From positions 1 to 64,000 of the forward strand of contig MCFE01000331.1 in the NCBI GenBank assembly GCA_002104905.1: 64,000 bases of DNA. The letters are read 5' to 3'. Under the pieces are notes generated by a model. The model was not told the origin of the DNA and ran no database searches. It saw nothing but the letters and a program-made list of their open reading frames with translations. The position numbers and the translations under genes are program-made. Numbering within the stretch: the stretch's first letter is position 1; every line of letters begins with the position of its first letter. Source of the DNA: Basidiobolus meristosporus CBS 931.73. Taxonomy: Eukaryota; Basidiobolomycota; Basidiobolomycetes; Basidiobolales; Basidiobolaceae. This document shows, in pieces, positions 1-10,487 of this stretch.

Positions 1-1699
1 TTAGTATACAGTGACGACATAATCGCTGAGCACTTGCTATTTGCCATGGAGCCGAGCCAAAATACTGGGCTTGTCGCCAGTATTTCATTATTTCGATCGA
101 CTACGCGAGCTTGTAAATGGGCCGCATGAAAGTGCCCCGCCAATGCAAGGCTAAGCCATATGAATGGATAAAGCGACCAGCCTAGTAGGAATTCAGTGGA
201 GTATGCGGCCGCCACATCAAGCGCCATTGGCATAGGGACCAAGTAAGAACTATTTCACCACGGCGGAATCCCTTCGAAACATCAATTTGGCTGGATTGTG
301 CAGCTTGATACCGTTGTCTGGGGAATGCCCAGTCATGCTGCTCGCAATAATCGATTTATCAATGTGTATCAGACCACATCGGATGGATGATATCAGTTCC
401 TGAAAGTCATCATTATGCAACCACCTCACCCTTCACTTCATTTGAAACATGACTGAAGCTGCTCATATCTTGCTCATTCCTGAAGCTCTTTGATCATTTG
501 CGCGAGCTCGTTGCATGTGTCTTCCTGATTAATACCGAATTTAAACAATAAGTTATACCTATAGGGTAGACCTTAACCCACTTTCAATGGTCCACGCTCA
601 TTTAAACCACAATGTGTAATTTCAGGTCATTTATTTGGTGTGGTCCCTGGCAATGAGTGTGCATTTGCGATGATATCATCCAGAAGAGAGGTGATAAGTC
701 TTGGGCATAGTAAGCCTCTAATGCGGTTTCAGTTCCCAAGTCAATTCGACCCTATCAAGAATCTTTAGATTTGCCGGCAGTCATAACTGTCACAGGTGCA
801 TATTTTTCAAACCTTAATTGTCGGAATTGGGGTGGTGCCACGGGGCTACATATTAATTACATGACGCCAGGTAGATCGTGTTGGAATCTATCTTCATCAG
901 AATGTACAGCGGTCGCTCCGCATCCGCACCCACATCATGTTGCATACGAAAGGTGGATCCCCAAAATCTCCTAATACCATTGCATAACTCTTCAGATCAT
1001 ACGTCCATTGAACCAAGGAGATATTTAACATGTGGCCGTATTATGTCGTGGTCGGAAAGGCTCCCTCATCAGACTAGGCTGTTGGGGCGTTGCTTTTGCA
1101 TCACGATGGGGCAACCATTCAAACTGAAGCCACACGGCACTCTGTACAGTAAAATCTAGCAATCGATGTTCTGCTAACTAAACAATATATACCGTGCAAA
1201 TAGCTTACTCAATAGATATAATGATATTAGGCAGATCTATGTCTTGATTCCATCATAACTGTAAACGTTTAGTCAACTGACCACAATCTATGCAACTGCC
1301 ACCTTACATTATAAGCATAGCAAAGCAACACAAAGGGATGGGTGGCACCGGCTTAGAATGATCGGATATATCTTCATTGGGTGCACTCTGCAATCTCGGA
1401 GATTCATACTGTTAGTTACATACAATGTCAAAGATTCGATGCATCATCTTCGACTCGTACTGTGTCTACTGAAGTATTTCACAACGTAATTCATATATCT
1501 GTGTGGATTTCTACGACGGCGGGATAAAGCTCAATATCATTTATTATAACCTGCTGAAAACAATCCAGGGTTCAAGTACACTTAGGTGCAGATGGAAGGT
1601 GGTGCCTCAGATCCTTAAGTGGCGGAGGAAAGATTGCATACGAAATGTATAGGAAGATTAAGCCATGATGGCCGGAGCAGGAGGGTCTTCTCGACTTGA
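1..1699. other. Leading intergenic stretch, no gene seen
   Basis: All frames are broken by frequent stops. The open stretches (for example 771-974 and 878-1159) are short, overlap in different frames and show no recognisable domain, signal peptide or splice pattern. CpG is present at normal levels, so this looks like unique non-coding DNA and not the CpG-poor repeat DNA seen further on. Confidence 0.6.
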
Positions 1700-1707
1700 T
1701 ATATAAA
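1700..1707 (+). promoter_or_regulatory. Possible TATA box of the secreted-protein gene
   Basis: TATATAAA lies about 140 bp upstream of the ATG at 1848 in otherwise mixed sequence. The THI4 gene in this window also has a clear TATA box. Assignment is by motif and distance only. Confidence 0.4.
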
Positions 1708-1847
1708 TTTCCCCTTGCCAGTGGGCTGTGTTCTTAAACGCAGGCCATAGCCCTCCAGAACACTTCTATAAATATCACCTGTTTCACTTGGATTAATCAA
1801 CTACCAATCTTTACTAATCTCTTTGGAGTGATATCTGGTTTAAACAA

Positions 1848-2813
1848 ATGATTCTTCAACCCGTTTCTTTACTCGTTGGGACTTTGACATTCTGGAAAGG
1901 GTTAGAGGCTGCACCTCACGTGGTTCAGCCGCTCAACCCTCTAGGCAACCTTGGATACCTTAACGGCTTGAGCGCAAATGCTCCACTATTGGACCTAAGC
2001 ATCAGTGTGCCCAGCGAAAAGCAGAATGGAGACAGTACTTCAATCAAACTTACGCCACAGGCACTCCCACCTGGGCTGGTGAACAGCCCATACTCAATTG
2101 ACCTACCTGAAGGGTTGAAATTCAATGCGGTCAATGATATTGTCTATGAAGGTTACGCAAGTTTAATGCGTGACTACAGCAATTCATGCCAGGAAGCGAT
2201 TCGCCGTATCGATCGCGAGTTTCCCGATGTGAAAAACTGCTCCGATGAGAATGGGCTCTATTTCAGCCAGCTAGACACCATCTGTTCGGAAGAGTGCTTG
2301 GAGACCACCGTGAACGCCTCGAAAATCATTGTGGAGGCATGCAACCAAGAAGATACTGAAGGGCTGGTGGCAGATCGTAGTTATGCTTCATGGGCGGATC
2401 ACGATACGGCCAAAGCAGCCTGCGAACCGGTAGATTTTGCAGAAAACAAACGCTGTTTGGAGGTGGTCATTGAGGCTAACATTAACCGGGAGAACCTGAA
2501 GTATAAGGAGAATGCCAAGCCATCTGAATACAAGAAGGTCCTGTGCCTCCCATGTACCGAAGAATTTTATCTCGCCACCAGAGAGGCGGAAGATATACCG
2601 AGCTTGTACTTTAATGCAATTAGCGAGCCGGAGGAGCTATTCCATGCTTTCGAAACCTATTGTGGCTACAAGTTGGTGGATAAACCTGAGGCTGACCCCG
2701 AGCCAGTCATGCCAAAGGAAAGCAAACAAGTGGAGAGCGGCCCTGCTCCTGTGAATGCCGTGCAGAAGCTGGATCATGGAATCAAGGGCGCACTGGGGGG
2801 ATTGGTAGGTTGA
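1848..2813 (+). CDS. Secreted cysteine-rich protein of unknown function
   Basis: A single 321-residue open frame starts at the first in-frame ATG. Residues 1-20 look like a signal peptide: a hydrophobic core (LLVGTLTFW) and then a small-residue cleavage region around EA-AP. The mature part has ten cysteines (about residues 114, 131, 146, 150, 165, 192, 203, 233, 236, 272), an even number that would suit disulfides in a secreted protein. A CLPC pair lies near residue 233, and the C-terminal 45 residues are rich in Pro, Glu and Lys. No transmembrane segment follows the signal. I do not recognise the family; a cell-wall or effector-like secreted protein is possible. The end reads through a GGTAGGT, so a 3' intron with a longer C-terminus cannot be excluded. 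Confidence 0.7.
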   Translation: MILQPVSLLVGTLTFWKGLEAAPHVVQPLNPLGNLGYLNGLSANAPLLDLSISVPSEKQNGDSTSIKLTPQALPPGLVNSPYSIDLPEGLKFNAVNDIVYEGYASLMRDYSNSCQEAIRRIDREFPDVKNCSDENGLYFSQLDTICSEECLETTVNASKIIVEACNQEDTEGLVADRSYASWADHDTAKAACEPVDFAENKRCLEVVIEANINRENLKYKENAKPSEYKKVLCLPCTEEFYLATREAEDIPSLYFNAISEPEELFHAFETYCGYKLVDKPEADPEPVMPKESKQVESGPAPVNAVQKLDHGIKGALGGLVG

Positions 2814-3252
2814 ACCGACTTGATTGGTAACGCTTGTCTGAAATCACCGAGATATCTTTTGTTACGCATTCTGCTTCCCACCTTCCCCAAGTGTAGCAAT
2901 GACTGAATTATTTAACTGCAGAATAGGATGATTCTGCCTCAATTTGTAAGTAAGCTGAAATATAGTATTAGAGATAAAGTTCGAGCCCGCATCCAGTAAG
3001 GTACATATGTCCTACTAGCAATCAGTATAGAATAGCCCCGAAGAATCACCATATATGACGTACCAGTAGCCTGATGAACGTTGTTCAGCCATTTCTTGAT
3101 GCTCCCTCCACCTGCAGCAGCTATTAGCAATATGCTCATGTATTATACGTTCAAACATGATGGATATACCAAATAAAGGCAATTGTAAGCAAACTTCTCT
3201 TGCCACTGGACTTCCCTATGGAGCGGCGCTAGGAGGGTGAGTATCTGTTGGG
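2814..3252. other. Intergenic, no gene seen
   Basis: Short spacer between the secreted-protein gene and the next open frame. Overlapping minus-strand frames of 63-66 codons have no features that support coding. Confidence 0.5.
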
Positions 3253-3519
3253 ATGTTATCCTGCACATCGAGTGCATTCGAGGCTGCTCCAGATTCACCT
3301 TTGAGTAATTTCGTCACACCAACCCTATATCTGTTGCCGCGGATCCACCTGGAGCCTAGCCACAGTCCCAGAAATCAGACTCACTTAACCGTAGCTTCAA
3401 ATGCTTCGGATTTCTCAAAGGACTTGGAATCCCTGGAGCTTCAATGCCTAAGGTATATTCTTAGTGATTGTGCCAGCCCTGATAGGATGAAGTGTTCACA
3501 GTTCCGAGATTTTGTATAA
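3253..3519 (+). CDS. Possible truncated relative of the upstream secreted protein
   Basis: An 88-codon open frame. Its early segment (FEAAP, near residue 10) resembles the post-signal segment LEAAP of the protein encoded at 1848, and its end carries three cysteines in a spacing (QC..., DC..., KC...) loosely like the first cysteines there. There is no clear signal peptide at the chosen ATG, and a GGTGAGT donor-like site lies just upstream, so the true 5' exon may be missing or spliced in. The frame stops where AT-rich, CpG-poor transposon DNA begins (about 3530), which suggests a paralogue cut short by repeat insertion. It could also be a chance frame. Confidence 0.3.
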   Translation: MLSCTSSAFEAAPDSPLSNFVTPTLYLLPRIHLEPSHSPRNQTHLTVASNASDFSKDLESLELQCLRYILSDCASPDRMKCSQFRDFV

Positions 3520-3529
3520 TCTTTTCACA

Positions 3530-4989
3530 TTTCCCTATGAAAAATCTCACACCTGGAATTCATCTGATAATCTGCCAGTATTCTGCTAGTGTTACAATGG
3601 TGTGTTTCTGGCATTCAGCTGGTATTTATACTTCAAATTTTTGGTTGTAAATCTTTGTAGGAGTAGCAAATAGCATATTACCAAATTTGGTATGAATGCT
3701 AGCTAGTCTATTCTCCCCCTAGAAAATATGCATGCTTGTCTACAAAATAGTTAGTACCTGAGATAATAAGAGTTGTCACTTTAGAGAAACTTGGAATTCA
3801 ACTGATATTCTGTTAGCCTTGAGTTTGTATTTTTCCCAGGGATTTTTTCACAGTAGCTGCACAATATTTGACATTGTATAGCACCATCAACTACTTCAAG
3901 GTGTTACTGATCTGATAGATCAACTACCTAGGGGTGCAGTTATCCATAGGCAGAAGCACCCAGACCATCACCTTAAGTCAGTCCAGGTATATATAAGACT
4001 CACTTCAGAGTATCAAATGTAAGATTGCAAACAAGCAGCTACCCTTATAGAGGTTTACTTTTACAAGATCAAAGACAAACTAAATCAAAAGAACTTTGTA
4101 CTATCTAGTGGTGTAGACATTGCTTATCAATATATTGTAAGCATCTCCATGCTTATTGAGCTATGAACACAAGTACCTAATCCTCATTATTGGTAGGAGT
4201 TGTTGGCCAGGACAATCTGAGCAATGGATCTGATCATATTGCTGCAGCTGATAGAATAAGCAGTAACTTACAAGGTGCTGCTGATGTCTGCTTTGAGCTT
4301 GCCTATAAGAACTTACAATAAGATCTTCTGGGATGGTCAATGCAGTTTGGGACACATTTAGAAGATGTAGAATCCACTACATCAGACAAGTTTCTTTCAT
4401 AAACAGGGCTTCTCTCATGTGACACATGATGGCAGCCAACCATGACATAGTACATCACTAAGGCATAGTAAACAGCTTCCTGTGAAACTTGAAAAGTAGT
4501 AAATAGCTTAGGAAGCTCTCTCAAGATCTACATCTATATCCAATGATCTTTACTACTATATGCCAGATACTTAAGGATGGAAATAATCAGGTAGAAATAC
4601 AGCTTTTAAAGAACAAAGCACATAAATATTGGGCATCACTTCATCAAGGAAGCTACATGATAGAACTTATTCCACTTGACTTACTGTACCATTAATGCAA
4701 TCATTGCTGATATATTCCCAATACCAATAACTGGAGACTAAACAGAATAATTTGATCACAGTACTGCCTAGCTATTGTTATTTTTTGGTGAGTCAGAGTG
4801 CAAAGTGATTTGAAAATGATTGGGTGTCTTTATAGCATTAATATCTGAAGGTCACAGGGTTTTAATTTTGTGATGGCCTTTTAGTAAGAACACCACAATT
4901 ACTTTAAATAAGGAAGAGAACTGAATAAACATGTACTATGTATTTGCCCTCATCAATATTATAACTTGAACCATCTCTAATCTTGTTCC
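3530..4989. other. AT-rich, CpG-poor repeat DNA without recognisable genes
   Basis: Base composition changes sharply near 3530 to AT-rich sequence almost lacking CpG, as in the other transposon blocks here. The open frames (for example 4303-4524 minus) have no domain I recognise. It is probably decayed mobile DNA; the family is unknown. Confidence 0.5.
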
Positions 4990-5640
4990 CAGTGAAAAGT
5001 AACTGTGGTGATTTCATTAAAAGGCCTTAACAAAATTTAAATCCTGTGGCTAAGAAATATTAATGCTTTTAGGACACTGTGCAAAGACCATTGAAGAAAA
5101 TTGCATCTCAGAATTCACAATAAACTTGATCAATATATTTCATCACAACACTGCCCAAGTAGCTATTGATTGGTTCTCTGACAATTTGCTTACTTCTCAA
5201 TCCCTGACACCCAATCACCTTCTACATTAGTGTGCATTGATTGGCTATTGCCTCTTTTTTTCATTGGCTACTTCCTCTGTTAACATATGCTCTTACTTTT
5301 CATGCACGCAAATTTGTTATATCTGTTGAATCTTCAGTTGTAATTCAATTGCCAACTTGGCTGACCTAGACAGGTCCCTGTACTCAATACTAACATTAAT
5401 CCCAGCCTCACACTCAACAAGTAACTTCATCAAAATCTACCATTCAACATGTATTTCTGCCACTGTGCTCTTTTTCCATGACATTGTTAGGAGCTCTACA
5501 GCTTTATGCCATTATTCATTTGCTGATTCCCATGTATCCTGTTCTTCAGCTGGTATTGAAAAGTCCAGCTCTTCATCCACCAGTCTTTATAATAAGCTCT
5601 TGCAATATTTAAGAGCATATTCTTCAGCACTGGCTGTTTG
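4990..5640 (-). repeat. Unknown repeat family, copy A (3' module only)
   Basis: This stretch aligns by eye along its length with 37440-38060 (same orientation) and with the complement of about 51360-51950. Shared landmarks include the GGACAC...ATGCAAAGACC-like segment and the stretch around CAACAAGTAACT. In the fuller copies the adjoining sequence encodes an unknown hydrophilic protein. Here only the end of that protein and the downstream non-coding tail remain. It ends directly against a copia LTR at about 5641. Confidence 0.55.
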
Positions 5641-5815
5641 AGCAACTCTGAGAAATTTCATGTTCTGGGTGCCTGATGTTTTAGTGAGAATGATCCAATT
5701 AAGTCCAAACAAGGAAGTTAGTAGGCATTTCAAAGATTTGAAGGTAGTTATTTATGTAACTAATTCAGGTGAGTATCTGGGTGGAATTATAAGTCATAAA
5801 ATGCTCCCACTCTGC
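5641..5815 (-). repeat. Copia-family LTR fragment (3' LTR of the minus-strand element)
   Basis: The sequence is the reverse complement of the LTR family whose intact copies lie at 40025-40372 and 42084-42433. It retains the internal segment reading TTTCATGTTCTGGGTGCCTG and the GTGAGTATCTGGGTGGAATTA region. The outer half is missing. It sits just downstream of the RNase H region, the position expected for the 3' LTR. Confidence 0.6.
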
Positions 5816-5849
5816 TAAATACTCATATTACCAAATCCTGTTTATGATA

Positions 5850-6900
5850 TAAGTTATTCAATTTTGTTGCCATTCAATGGTTTAGTAAATATATCTGCAA
5901 TTGCTTCATCTGAGAGACATTACACTAAGCTAAGTAAGTCATTATCTGTAGCTTCAGATATTAAATGATTACAAATATCTATACACTTAGTTCTATCATA
6001 AAAAGCTGGACATTTACCTGAAAGTGTATATCTTTCATTATCTTGAAATAATGTCATGGGGCTTTTGTCATAAGCCCAAGTCTTTCAGCAGCTTTCTTGA
6101 CTACACTGCTTCTTTCATAGCTTCACATGTGGCCATATACTCTGCCTCTGTTGAGGAAAGTGATATTGTTGGTTGCTTTCTTGAGTTCCATTATATTGCT
6201 CCTTTACAGTAAGTTAATGTGTACACTATGGTAGATATTTTGACTTCTGAATCTTGTCCACAATCAGCATCAGAGTATCAACAAGATTCTGCTCTGAATC
6301 CTGATAGGTGCACCTTAAGCAGGTATCTGTAAATCCATTTGAGTATCTAAAGATCCACTAGACTGCTGCAATATGATATGATCTATAGTACTAGTTATGC
6401 TGGCTGACTATTTCCACTGAATACAAGTTGTCTAGATGTGGTATAAGCATACTATATAGCAGACTACCAGCTATAGATTTGTAAGGGAACCTTGAGCTCT
6501 CACATGGTACTAAGCTCCAAGCTCTCTTGATTTGGTTGACTTTTGACAAAGTCAAGGTTTGCCTCACTTGGGGTTGCTGCAGGTTTATAGTTTTCAGTTT
6601 GGTACTTCTTTGGTATATCTTCAATATACTTGGACTGGGATAGGGTGATAGTCTGGGTACCTCTATCCCTGGATACTTTATTCCCAAGTAGTACTCTGCT
6701 CCTCTAGATTGGATATTTTGAACTTGTTAGATAAGTTGGATTTAGTTTCTTCCAATGTTTCTTGCTTATTAGTTGCTAAACTAATATCATTCACATTTAG
6801 ACCTAATTGTAATATATGTACTCTATCTAACTTATAGTGGATACCATAGTCAGTAGTACCTCATTGGAAGCTCAAAGATTCCAAATAAGAATTTTACTTG
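5850..6900 (-). pseudogene. Copia RT C-terminal part and RNase H
   Basis: The frame at 6687-6391 contains FPYKSIAGSLLYSML, the copia RT-RNase H junction motif (PYrsaiGSLlY...). Further down the minus strand, around 6190-6140, a segment reads QPISLSSTEAEYMA, the conserved copia RNase H motif. Several stops interrupt the frame. It continues the RT half at 7254-7653 from which it was split by a solo LTR. Confidence 0.75.
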
Positions 6901-6904
6901 CAAC

Positions 6905-7253
6905 TGCTGTAAGAGTCTTAGAGACTTTGGAAGTGATTGGGAGGACAAGTAGAATATCTGGTTTTTGCTTAATTATTTATTGAATGGAAAAGTAGCATTG
7001 ATACTTTTACATAGTCTTGGCATACCAGACACACAGAATAGGCCTAGGAAGGTCTCAAGAACATGTGTGCAGAGTTTGGGGCTGTTAAGACAACCTTGAG
7101 AATTTTCATGTTCTGGGTACCTGGCATTTTGGTAAAAATATTCCAAGTAAATCCCAACAAGAAATTTGGTCAGTGTTCCCTAGGATTTGAAGGTAATAAT
7201 CTAAGTGACTAAGTTAGGTGAATATTTAGGTGGAATCACAAATTTGTACAACA
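6905..7253 (-). repeat. Solo copia LTR inserted in copia RT gene
   Basis: A 349-bp LTR in reverse orientation: TGCTGTAAGAGTC at one end and TTTGTACAACA at the other. It is flanked by near-identical 5-bp direct repeats, GCAAC (6900-6904) and GCCAC (7254-7258), as expected for a retroviral-type insertion. Coding homology to RT resumes on both sides. No internal retrotransposon sequence is attached, so it is a solo LTR. Confidence 0.8.
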
Positions 7254-7653
7254 GCCACTCAAGGCTCTTGGTGATTATTTGAGACCATATAGAGATTTTG
7301 TAAGGTTGTAGATCAAGTGGGGGTTATTTTTATCCACAAGCCCATCTGGCTGGTCCATATACATGTCCCCATCAAGTCTCATTCAGAAATGTAGATTTAC
7401 ATGGATTTGATGTGTAGAAACTCATACTTGGCTGCAATAGCTAATATTAGTCTATTGGAATTAAACTTGGCACCCAGTCAAAGGCTTCAGCATAGTCCAG
7501 TCCTTTTGTTTGAGAGTATCCTTTAGTCACAAGTCTTGCTATTGATCTGACAATTACACTATCAGCCTTGTTGTTTATTCTTGAGGACCCATCTACTTCC
7601 AATTGATATTTCTTGATTGGTAGCTTGACTAACTCACTGTTGTGCATCAACAT
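7254..7653 (-). pseudogene. Copia reverse transcriptase, N-terminal part
   Basis: The minus-strand frame contains ARLVTKGYSQTKGLDYAEAF, the conserved copia RT start (KARLVaKGysQ.xGiDY.etF). Close to the solo LTR boundary it contains KSLYGLK followed by SPRA, the later conserved copia motif (ALYGLKQaPRAW). An internal stop replaces the Gln of YGLKQ. The distance between the motifs is shorter than in intact RTs, so part of the palm domain is lost. Confidence 0.75.
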
Positions 7654-7732
7654 TTAAAACTTGGCCAATTTCACTCCATTAGAAAATCTAGTACCCTAAT
7701 TGACTTTCCCTAACCCAAACATAACTAATCCC

Positions 7733-8262
7733 TGTTATGATTTATTTTATCACTTCTCAGAATTTATTTTTAGCTGTCACAGCTGATTAATTTTCATGTG
7801 GTCATTACATACTCAACTGATCTGCTAAGCCTTTCCAAGTGATTAGTCATCAGAGATTTATCCAACCACTTAGCAGTTGCCAAGACATCAGCTGATTAAT
7901 GATGCAATTTTTCATTTATCTTATGCACCTATCAACACCCCAACAGATTTCAATTAGTTCAGTCTCTTGGTGCTTACTAATGCAACTCAATCAGAAAAGT
8001 ATAAATAAAGTTTACTGAACCGTTTGGTTTAGTGTATGTCTCAATGAAATTCAGAATTCAACAAATCCATTCTAGTTTCTACCCAAGCTTAGCATATCTA
8101 GCACTCTCAAGAACACCAAGCCTAGCCTGCATAGCAAGCCTACTCTGTTACCTTTATAGCCTAACTCAGCTATATATAAGACCAATATTAGACCAGAACC
8201 TCTCTGCTAATATTTCTGACACTCTTGACAATTCTAAGATTCTGCACTTAGTTGTCACTTAG
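7733..8262. repeat. Possible LTR-like insertion in the copia element
   Basis: Between the integrase-RT linker and the RT start lies about 530 bp with no copia coding homology. It begins TGTTATGATT and carries two TATA-like motifs (AGTATAAATAAAG near 8000 and CTATATATAAG near 8170), a composition common in LTRs. I could not find matching target duplications or a second copy in the window, so the ends are approximate. Confidence 0.3.
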
Positions 8263-8289
8263 GTTCAGTCGACTCATTCAAGAGTTTTA

Positions 8290-9580
8290 TTACACTTTTC
8301 TCTTGGATACAACACTCCCCAGCTTAATGCTTCATCAGTGCCTGATACTCCTTTGTCATTGCAGATCTCCAAGAATTTGTGCAAGAGCTATTTGGGCCTC
8401 TTTTACAGTCCAGGGCCCATTAATATGGACTGAAAAGGCATAGGCTAAGTTGGCACCCTCATCAATATGATAATTTGGGCTATTTCTAATCTAGTTGAAT
8501 CTCCTGCCTTGTGGTACAGAGATGATAACTTCTAGGATGTTCCTGGGCACTGACTCAGGCCAAACTACAGCTTTAGAGTCCTCAGGAGAGAGGAAATTGT
8601 CATTGTTATGCTCCAATTCAATTCTGACTATTGGTGCACAAGAGATTGGATTATTACCATTGTGTGATATACTTTTTTGTAAATATTATTGTTTTTCATC
8701 AAGCAGCACAGTTTTGGTCCTGATCAGCTTCCTTCTTTTGATATAACAGAGTCTGTATGCCCTACTCTAATTGTAATAACCCAAAGGTATGCTTTTTACA
8801 CTTTTAGGCTCAAATTTTGAACAATTTCTGGACAGTTTCTTGGCAAATGCTTTGCAACCAAGTATTACTAGGTGATCTGCACTTGACCTATAACCATAAT
8901 GTGCCTCAAATAGAGTAGAATCACAGAGTACTCTGCCACAACACATATCTAAAGTTATGCAGCTGTAGCAACTGACTCCACCCATAAAGCATAGCACAAT
9001 ATTTGATCATTGATCATATATCTTCCCATATCAGTTATTGCTCTGTTGGCACAATCTGATGCTCCATTTTGTTGTGGGGAATATTGTATAGCAGCTGCTT
9101 GCCTTATCCCATGTATATTGCAGAAGTCAATGAAGAGTTTGGAAGTATATTAACTACCATTATCTGGGCATATTTTCTTGCTTTCATTGCCAGTTTCTCT
9201 CTCCATCAGAGCTTTAAGCTCCCTGAGCTTAGACAGGGCTTTTTCCTTTCTTTCCATGAAGTAGACCCACATGTATCTTGTATAATGATCAATAAACTTG
9301 ATTAAAAACCTCATTCAGCTATGTACAAATTTTGCATAGGCCCACAAAATCTGTATGAGTTAAATCTGATTTTTTTTAAGTTTTGGATATGTCAGAGCTC
9401 TTGAATGGTTATCTGGCAGGTTTCCTCAGTATGCAGGCTTCACAGTGACTCTAATTGGCTAGGGGATCAATTCCTACTGCATAAATTAGCTAATTTTTTA
9501 TCATTTTGCTCAAATATCTAAGGTTGATAAATTCAAATCTCCTGCACCATAGCATTGCTAATTTGTACTTACATTTGCTT
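8290..9580 (-). pseudogene. Copia gag-pre-integrase and integrase
   Basis: Minus-strand translation gives, in order: an LWCRR...INLRYLSKM segment and CEACILRKPAR (gag-pre-integrase zinc region); HTDFVG with the first integrase Asp; a DNG segment with the second Asp; PTTKWS and ANRAITDMGRYM-like text around the catalytic-Glu region; and, at 8997-8767, LVILGCKAFAKK and KSVKSIPLGYYN, the copia integrase C-terminal motif (LRVFGCkay...FLGY). The linker down to 8290 is still partly readable. Frameshifts and stops are frequent. Confidence 0.75.
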
Positions 9581-9661
9581 CCAGATATGTTGGAATATAT
9601 GCCAGCTTGTATAAAATCTAATCTCTGATACCCTATAAAGTATGGATACCATTTTGGAAAC

Positions 9662-9945
9662 AGTTGTAAATATTTGTAATTTAACCCAAATATTTACCTG
9701 AATCAGTCACTTGATCATTATTTACAAATATTTAAGAGCTCCAACCAAATCTCTTATTTGGATTTATTTGTAATACAATAACCAACACATCAGGTACCCA
9801 AAACATGAAATTTCTCAAAGTTGCTCAAACAGCCCCAAAACTTGGCACACATGCTCTTTGGGCCTTCTTCACTATATTCTACATGCTGGTTTGGTCATGA
9901 CAATGTAAATGTACAAATACTACTCTTACACTTCACAAATCTTTA
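9662..9945 (+). repeat. Copia-family LTR, forward, truncated
   Basis: It matches the first 280 bp of the 42084-42433 LTR, including CATCAGGTACCCAAAACATG and CAAACAGCCCCAAA. It lies in the opposite direction to the host element and separates the gag scrap from the pre-integrase region. Confidence 0.65.
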
Positions 9946-9959
9946 ACAAACACCTTTAG

Positions 9960-10065
9960 TAGAGCAGTCTTCTCCCATTAAAACATGCCAAAGGCCTCTT
10001 TCCTGTAGCAGCATCTTCATCTTCACCTTCCAGGCTTGGCAGTTAGATTCAATTAACCTTCAAGC
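9960..10065 (-). pseudogene. Copia gag fragment
   Basis: The complement matches the start of the copia gag genes at 35990 and 42520 (GTGAAGATGAAGATGCTGCT and flanking bases). Only about 100 bp survive. Confidence 0.6.
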
Positions 10066-10102
10066 AGAGGGAGAGATTCCAGTAATATAAGTGTTAGACA
10101 TT

Positions 10103-10487
10103 GGACTTGTTCTGTTGGATAATGTAACATTAAGCCATGAATGCCAAGTAGTGCTATTGTGTACCAGAAAGGTGTAGCAGACCTAAATTTGGTCACAGAG
10201 TGTGAAGCATTGTACTTCATGTTCATGCAAAGCAGCCCCTATGTTTTACCTATTGTGCTGGGGAAAATCCATTTATTGATCTTTTTTGGGGATCAATGTT
10301 GTGCAGGATGTGTAAGTGCACAGGAGGACTGAAGATATCTATCTGGTACTCAATACCTATGACACTCTGAATCTAGCTCCTGCAGCTTGTAACATGTCAC
10401 AAAAAAGCATGGCACTATCTTGGTCTGCTGGTACTAACTGGCACTATGAGTGCTTTGTATAGGTTCACTTTAGGGCTAATATTTAAA
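10103..10487 (+). repeat. Half of a palindromic Harbinger-derived MITE
   Basis: This matches one arm plus the loop of the palindromic elements at 54614-55346 and 62679-63393: GACTTGTTCTGTTGG at the outer end, the AGCAGCCCC...TTTTACC segment, and the loop AGTGCTTTGTATAGG...AATATTTAAAT. The second arm is missing and a scrap of copia LTR (10500-10560) follows. Confidence 0.7.

Larger units (their letters stand above)
5641..10065 (-). mobile_element. Decayed Ty1/copia retrotransposon with later insertions
   Basis: Reading the minus strand from high to low coordinates gives the copia order: a gag scrap (about 10065-9960), gag-pre-integrase zinc region (about 9580-9400), integrase (9370-8767), integrase-RT linker (8766-8290), reverse transcriptase (7653-7254 and 6900-6391), RNase H (about 6390-5850) and LTR (5815-5641). 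Integrase before RT defines Ty1/copia. Many stops and frameshifts show it is dead. It is interrupted by a reverse-oriented solo LTR (6905-7253), a forward LTR (9662-9945) and probably a further LTR-like insertion (7733-8262). Confidence 0.8.
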
